The notes beneath the pieces are model-generated. The model worked only from the letters and a program-made list of their open reading frames with translations. It did not search any database and was not told the DNA's origin. Below, one piece after another: positions 5,987-8,218 of a stretch of DNA of 8,218 nt. Position 1 is the first letter of the stretch. The number at the start of each line of letters is the position of its first letter. This stretch comes from Pseudomonas fluorescens (lineage in GTDB: Bacteria > Pseudomonadota > Alphaproteobacteria > UBA2136 > UBA6156). Position numbers and translations under genes: made by a program. The stretch spans positions 1 through 8,218 of the forward strand of contig QFOU01000059.1 in the NCBI GenBank assembly GCA_003241595.1. The letters run 5' to 3'.

Positions 5987-6787
5987 CTACATCAGGGCCG
6001 TAATAAAGTAATCGGAAATAAGAATGGTGACGGAGGCGTAGACGACGCCGCGGGTGGTGGCTTCTCCGACTCCTTGTGCACCGCCGCGCGCGTTGAAGCC
6101 GTGGAAGGTGCTCATGAGGCCGACGATGAATCCGAAAATAGCGGATTTAACGAGGGCCATGGAAATGGCGTCGGCATTCACGCCCAGCATGGCGCTGGTG
6201 AAGTAGCTTTGGCCGGTCATATCCAGAACCTGTGTGCTCACCACATACCCGCCGAAGATGCCGAGGGTGTTACCGAGAATCACGAGCAGGGGGAGCATGC
6301 AGAGGCAGGCCAGAATGCGCGGGACGACCAGGTAACGGAGCGGGTTGGTGGCGAGAGTGAAGAGGGCGTCGATCTGCTCGGTAACGCGCATGGTGCCGAG
6401 TTCGGCGGCCATGGCGGCGCCCACGCGGCTGGCGAGCATGAGGGAAGCGAGCACGGGGCCAAGCTCTCGCAGCATGCTGGTGGAAACCAGATTACCGAGT
6501 TGGGAGGTGGCGATGGCGTCTCCGCCGCCGTTAAGCCCTGCGTTCAGGCCATTGTAGCTTTGAAGGGCGAGGACGGCGCCGGTAAAGAATGCAGTGAGCA
6601 AAACGATGGGGAGGCTTTCGATACCCACAAAGACGCACTGGCGGGAGAATTGTCCACTGCGTTGGCCGATAAAGAGTTGTTGGAAGACCTTCGTGATGAA
6701 GATCGTAATAGCGCCGGTTTGCGCGACGGCACGGAGAATGGGGGCTCCGATGAGTTGGAAGGGCGCAAGGATGGCGTTCATGCTCAT
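5987..6787 (-). CDS. mlaE: Phospholipid ABC transporter permease MlaE
   Basis: This is the membrane subunit of the Mla lipid transporter; it dimerises in the inner membrane under the MlaD ring and is driven by MlaF. The 266-residue product carries the MlaE (DUF140) signature RELGP (107-111) followed by SRVGAAMAAELGTMRVTEQ and IDAL (120-142). It has hydrophobic segments at about 6-35, 52-75, 150-185 and 205-265, and ends in the usual FHGFNARGGAQGVG...TTRGVVYA segment. The frame is open to a TTG at 6841. I prefer the ATG at 6787 (or the next ATG at 6781) because it gives the family's usual length (E. coli 260), and the extension would run into the divergent ymdB promoter. No Shine-Dalgarno site precedes any of these starts. 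It is the first gene of the mlaE-mlaF-mlaD-CvpA-like operon. Confidence 0.94.
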   Translation of the reverse strand: MSMNAILAPFQLIGAPILRAVAQTGAITIFITKVFQQLFIGQRSGQFSRQCVFVGIESLPIVLLTAFFTGAVLALQSYNGLNAGLNGGGDAIATSQLGNLVSTSMLRELGPVLASLMLASRVGAAMAAELGTMRVTEQIDALFTLATNPLRYLVVPRILACLCMLPLLVILGNTLGIFGGYVVSTQVLDMTGQSYFTSAMLGVNADAISMALVKSAIFGFIVGLMSTFHGFNARGGAQGVGEATTRGVVYASVTILISDYFITALM

Positions 6788-6845
6788 GACACTAGGTTGT
6801 AGGGCGCGGTAGGGCAACCGAAGTGCGTGTTTGGTGTTCAAGTGT

Positions 6846-6874
6846 TTGGCGTTTTGGGCGGGTTAGCGTATAAC
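6846..6874 (+). promoter_or_regulatory. Promoter of the YmdB-family gene
   Basis: TTGGCG (6846-6851) and TATAAC (6869-6874) are separated by 17 bp, a good sigma70-type pair (4 of 6 and 5 of 6 matches). A start 7 nt after the -10 box falls on the A of the ATG at 6881, so the mRNA would be leaderless or nearly so. The promoter shares the 93-bp gap with the divergent mla operon, for which I could not find a clear promoter. Confidence 0.6.
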
Positions 6875-6880
6875 GGCGGT

Positions 6881-7684
6881 ATGAAAATCTTGTTTTTAGG
6901 CGATATCGTCAGTGTTCCCGGCCGAAAGGCGTTGAAAACCCATTTGCAATCTCTGCGTGAAAAGCACGGTTTGACCGCTGTGATTGCGAATGGTGAGAAC
7001 GCGGCCCAGAATGGGAAGGGCCTGACGGCGGCGGATGCGCAGGAGATTTTCAGTGCCGGTGTAGATGTGATCACGCTGGGTGACCACACGTTTGATCAGC
7101 GTGGGTTTGATGAATTTCTGGCAGGTAATCCGAAGATTATCCGTCCGTTCAACTATCCGCCGGGCACTGTTGGTCGTGGTCATGTGATGGTGACCATTGG
7201 TGGCAAGCGCATTGCCGTGGTGAACATTCAGGGGCGTGTGTTCATGCGTCAGTTGATCGACTGTCCGTTCCGCGCCAGCACTGAGTTGCAAGAGCGTTAC
7301 AAGTTGGGTGTGGACTGCGACGCCCTGATTGTGGATGTGCATGCCGAGGCGACCAGCGAGAAGTGTAACCTAGGTGCGTTTTGGGATGGTAAGGCGAGTT
7401 TGGTAGTGGGTACACATACGCATATTCCGACCAGCGATACCCGTGTACAGCCCAAGGGCACGGCCTACCAGACCGATGCGGGGATGTGTGGGGATTATAA
7501 TTCTAGTCTTGGTGTGAGTTATGAGAGTGCGTTGCCGAGCTTTACCACCGCCATGCGTTACAAGTTTGACCAAGTGACCGGTGAAGGCACGTTGAGTGGG
7601 GTGATTGTGACCGTGGGTGAGAATGGGCTGGCGACGGCGGCTGAGCCGTTGCGTGTTGGGGGTTGTTTGCAGCCGACGGCTTAG
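6881..7684 (+). CDS. ymdB: YmdB-family metallophosphoesterase (TIGR00282 type)
   Basis: This 267-residue protein belongs to the family of B. subtilis YmdB, a di-metal phosphodiesterase active on 2',3'-cyclic nucleotides (unrelated to the E. coli macrodomain protein of the same name). The likely metal and catalytic residues are present: Asp8 (LGDI), Glu39-Asn40 (NGENAA), Asp68-His69 (LGDHTFD), His154 (VDVHAEATSEK) and His179/His181 (GTHTHIPT), plus the conserved YQTDAGMCGDY segment. Firmicute members have Asn where Asp68 lies; from memory GDH is usual in alphaproteobacteria. The frame can be extended upstream to a GTG at 6827, but the ATG at 6881 begins exactly at the conserved MKILFLGDI and gives the usual length. 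The extension would also overlap the promoter. There is no clear ribosome-binding site before the ATG, in keeping with a leaderless message. The physiological role here is unknown. Confidence 0.93.
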   Translation: MKILFLGDIVSVPGRKALKTHLQSLREKHGLTAVIANGENAAQNGKGLTAADAQEIFSAGVDVITLGDHTFDQRGFDEFLAGNPKIIRPFNYPPGTVGRGHVMVTIGGKRIAVVNIQGRVFMRQLIDCPFRASTELQERYKLGVDCDALIVDVHAEATSEKCNLGAFWDGKASLVVGTHTHIPTSDTRVQPKGTAYQTDAGMCGDYNSSLGVSYESALPSFTTAMRYKFDQVTGEGTLSGVIVTVGENGLATAAEPLRVGGCLQPTA

Positions 7685-7694
7685 GGTCTTCTTG

Positions 7695-7742
7695 CCAAAA
7701 GGAAACCCTGTGAGTATACCGCTTGCAGGGTTATCTTTTTGG
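7695..7742 (+). terminator. Hairpin terminator after the YmdB-family gene
   Basis: AACCCTG (7704-7710) pairs with CAGGGTT (7726-7732) around a 15-nt loop, followed by ATCTTTTT (7733-7740). Outer segments CCAAAAG (7695-7701) and CTTTTTGG (7735-7742) can extend the stem with one bulge. The structure ends at the ribosome-binding site of the next gene, so it may also influence that gene's translation. Confidence 0.65.
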
Positions 7743-7752
7743 AGTGTTTGAA

Positions 7753-8218
7753 ATGAAACGTTTTCCGCTTGAGGATACGAAGCGCAAGGCCCTGTATGAT
7801 ATGGTGGTGAACCATAAGACTCACGACGACATGGAGGAAACTCATCGGCTGACGGTGAAGGCCATGTTGGAGATGGTTGAGGGGGATTTCTTTTCGAGAG
7901 ACCTAAGGCCTTGCCACATGACGGCTTGTGCTGTGGTGGTGAACCGCACATTTACGAAGACGCTTGTGCAGAGGCATAAATATCAAAAGCGCGTAATGTG
8001 GGCGGGGGGTCATGCTGATGGCGACCATGTACCGAAGCGTGTTTCAAAGAAAGAGTTCTTTGAAGAGGTTGGCAATATGCCGATCGAGCTAGCGCCGAAT
8101 GGGGAGCTTTTCGACCTTGATTGGCATCAGGTCAGGGCGAATCCGGCCAAAAATGAAGGTGTGCATTTGCATGCTGACTTTCGGTGTTTATTTATACTGG
8201 ACGATACGATTCCGCTGC
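7753..8218 (+). CDS. Nudix-hydrolase-like protein, 3' end cut off by the window
   Basis: An open frame of 155 codons runs from the ATG to the window edge without a stop. GGAG (7741-7744) lies 8 nt upstream. The sequence fits the Nudix fold: a strand HMTACAVVVN (55-64), then WAGGHADGD (83-91), a Nudix-box helix KEFFEEVGN (100-108), and HLHADFRCLFIL near the cut end, as in the Nudix subgroup with GGHxDGD and HxHxDxR patterns. Nudix enzymes cleave nucleoside diphosphate-linked compounds. Set against GX5EX7REUXEEXGU, the first Glu is His92 and the Arg is Lys100, while the metal-binding Glu101, Glu104 and Glu105 are kept. Residues 1-54 form a probable helical N-terminal part. Substrate is unknown. 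The gene uses some less common codons (ATA, CTA, AGG, AGA) more than its neighbours. Confidence 0.75.
   Translation, partial: MKRFPLEDTKRKALYDMVVNHKTHDDMEETHRLTVKAMLEMVEGDFFSRDLRPCHMTACAVVVNRTFTKTLVQRHKYQKRVMWAGGHADGDHVPKRVSKKEFFEEVGNMPIELAPNGELFDLDWHQVRANPAKNEGVHLHADFRCLFILDDTIPL

Noticed and set aside
5202..6011. Plus-strand open frame (269 codons) opposite mlaF
   Set aside because: A codon-bias shadow of mlaF, whose ABC motifs are complete on the minus strand.
6074..6802. Plus-strand open frame (242 codons) opposite mlaE
   Set aside because: The product is Gly/Glu/Ala/His-rich with no hydrophobic core; the minus strand encodes a clear MlaE.
6788..6841. TTG start for mlaE at 6841
   Set aside because: It would add 18 residues beyond the usual length, overlaps the divergent gene's control region and has no ribosome-binding site.
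6788..6845. Promoter for the mla operon (minus-strand TACAAC at 6796-6801, TTGAAC at 6836-6841)
   Set aside because: The two boxes are not correctly spaced and each lacks a matching partner; the mla promoter remains unidentified.
6827..6880. GTG start for the YmdB-family gene at 6827
   Set aside because: The family begins at MKILFLGDI, encoded from 6881; the extension covers the promoter boxes.
1..8218. CRISPR arrays, insertion sequences, tRNA or rRNA genes, attachment sites
   Set aside because: I saw no regularly spaced direct repeats, transposase motifs, cloverleaf-like sequences or terminal inverted repeats anywhere in the window.

Overview
The window looks like ordinary chromosome from an alphaproteobacterium or a close relative. 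The assignment rests on protein features recalled from family knowledge, not on a search: the Der C-terminus with its NPYxGRK ending, the GPxAGxTR switch in the second Der G domain, the YmdB-type phosphoesterase with GDH where Firmicutes have GNH, and an mlaE-mlaF-mlaD gene order. Nothing in the window looks mobile: I see no transposase, integrase, tRNA, rRNA, attachment site or CRISPR array.

Layout from left to right. Positions 1-60 hold the tail of an unseen upstream region and a strong GC-rich hairpin terminator. A short HxlR-type regulator (minus strand, start re-assigned to 442) and a flavin azoreductase/quinone reductase, azoR (573-1136, plus), are divergently transcribed. A perfect 16-bp palindrome lies between them and overlaps a plausible hxlR promoter, which suggests a redox- or quinone-responsive, autoregulated pair. 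azoR ends in a cUUCGg-capped terminator, followed by the ribosome-assembly GTPase gene der (1227-2819, plus), whose product carries unusual insertions. The 2820-3013 gap between convergent genes ends in a perfect bidirectional terminator and may encode a small RNA.

A tightly packed minus-strand operon then runs leftward from about 6787 to 3014: mlaE (permease), mlaF (ATPase), mlaD (substrate-binding MCE protein) and a four-helix membrane protein resembling CvpA. Together the first three form the inner-membrane ABC complex that moves phospholipids between the inner and outer membranes. MlaD is about 480 residues, far longer than the E. coli protein of about 180. It ends in a region rich in predicted beta strands, and no mlaC, mlaB or mlaA is present here. 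This is the most interesting feature of the window.

Divergent from mlaE is a YmdB-family metallophosphoesterase (6881-7684, plus). Its promoter appears to place the transcript start at the ATG, so the mRNA may be leaderless. After a hairpin terminator, a Nudix-hydrolase-like gene starts at 7753 and runs off the right edge. All functions are inferred from motifs read by eye; no database search was possible.
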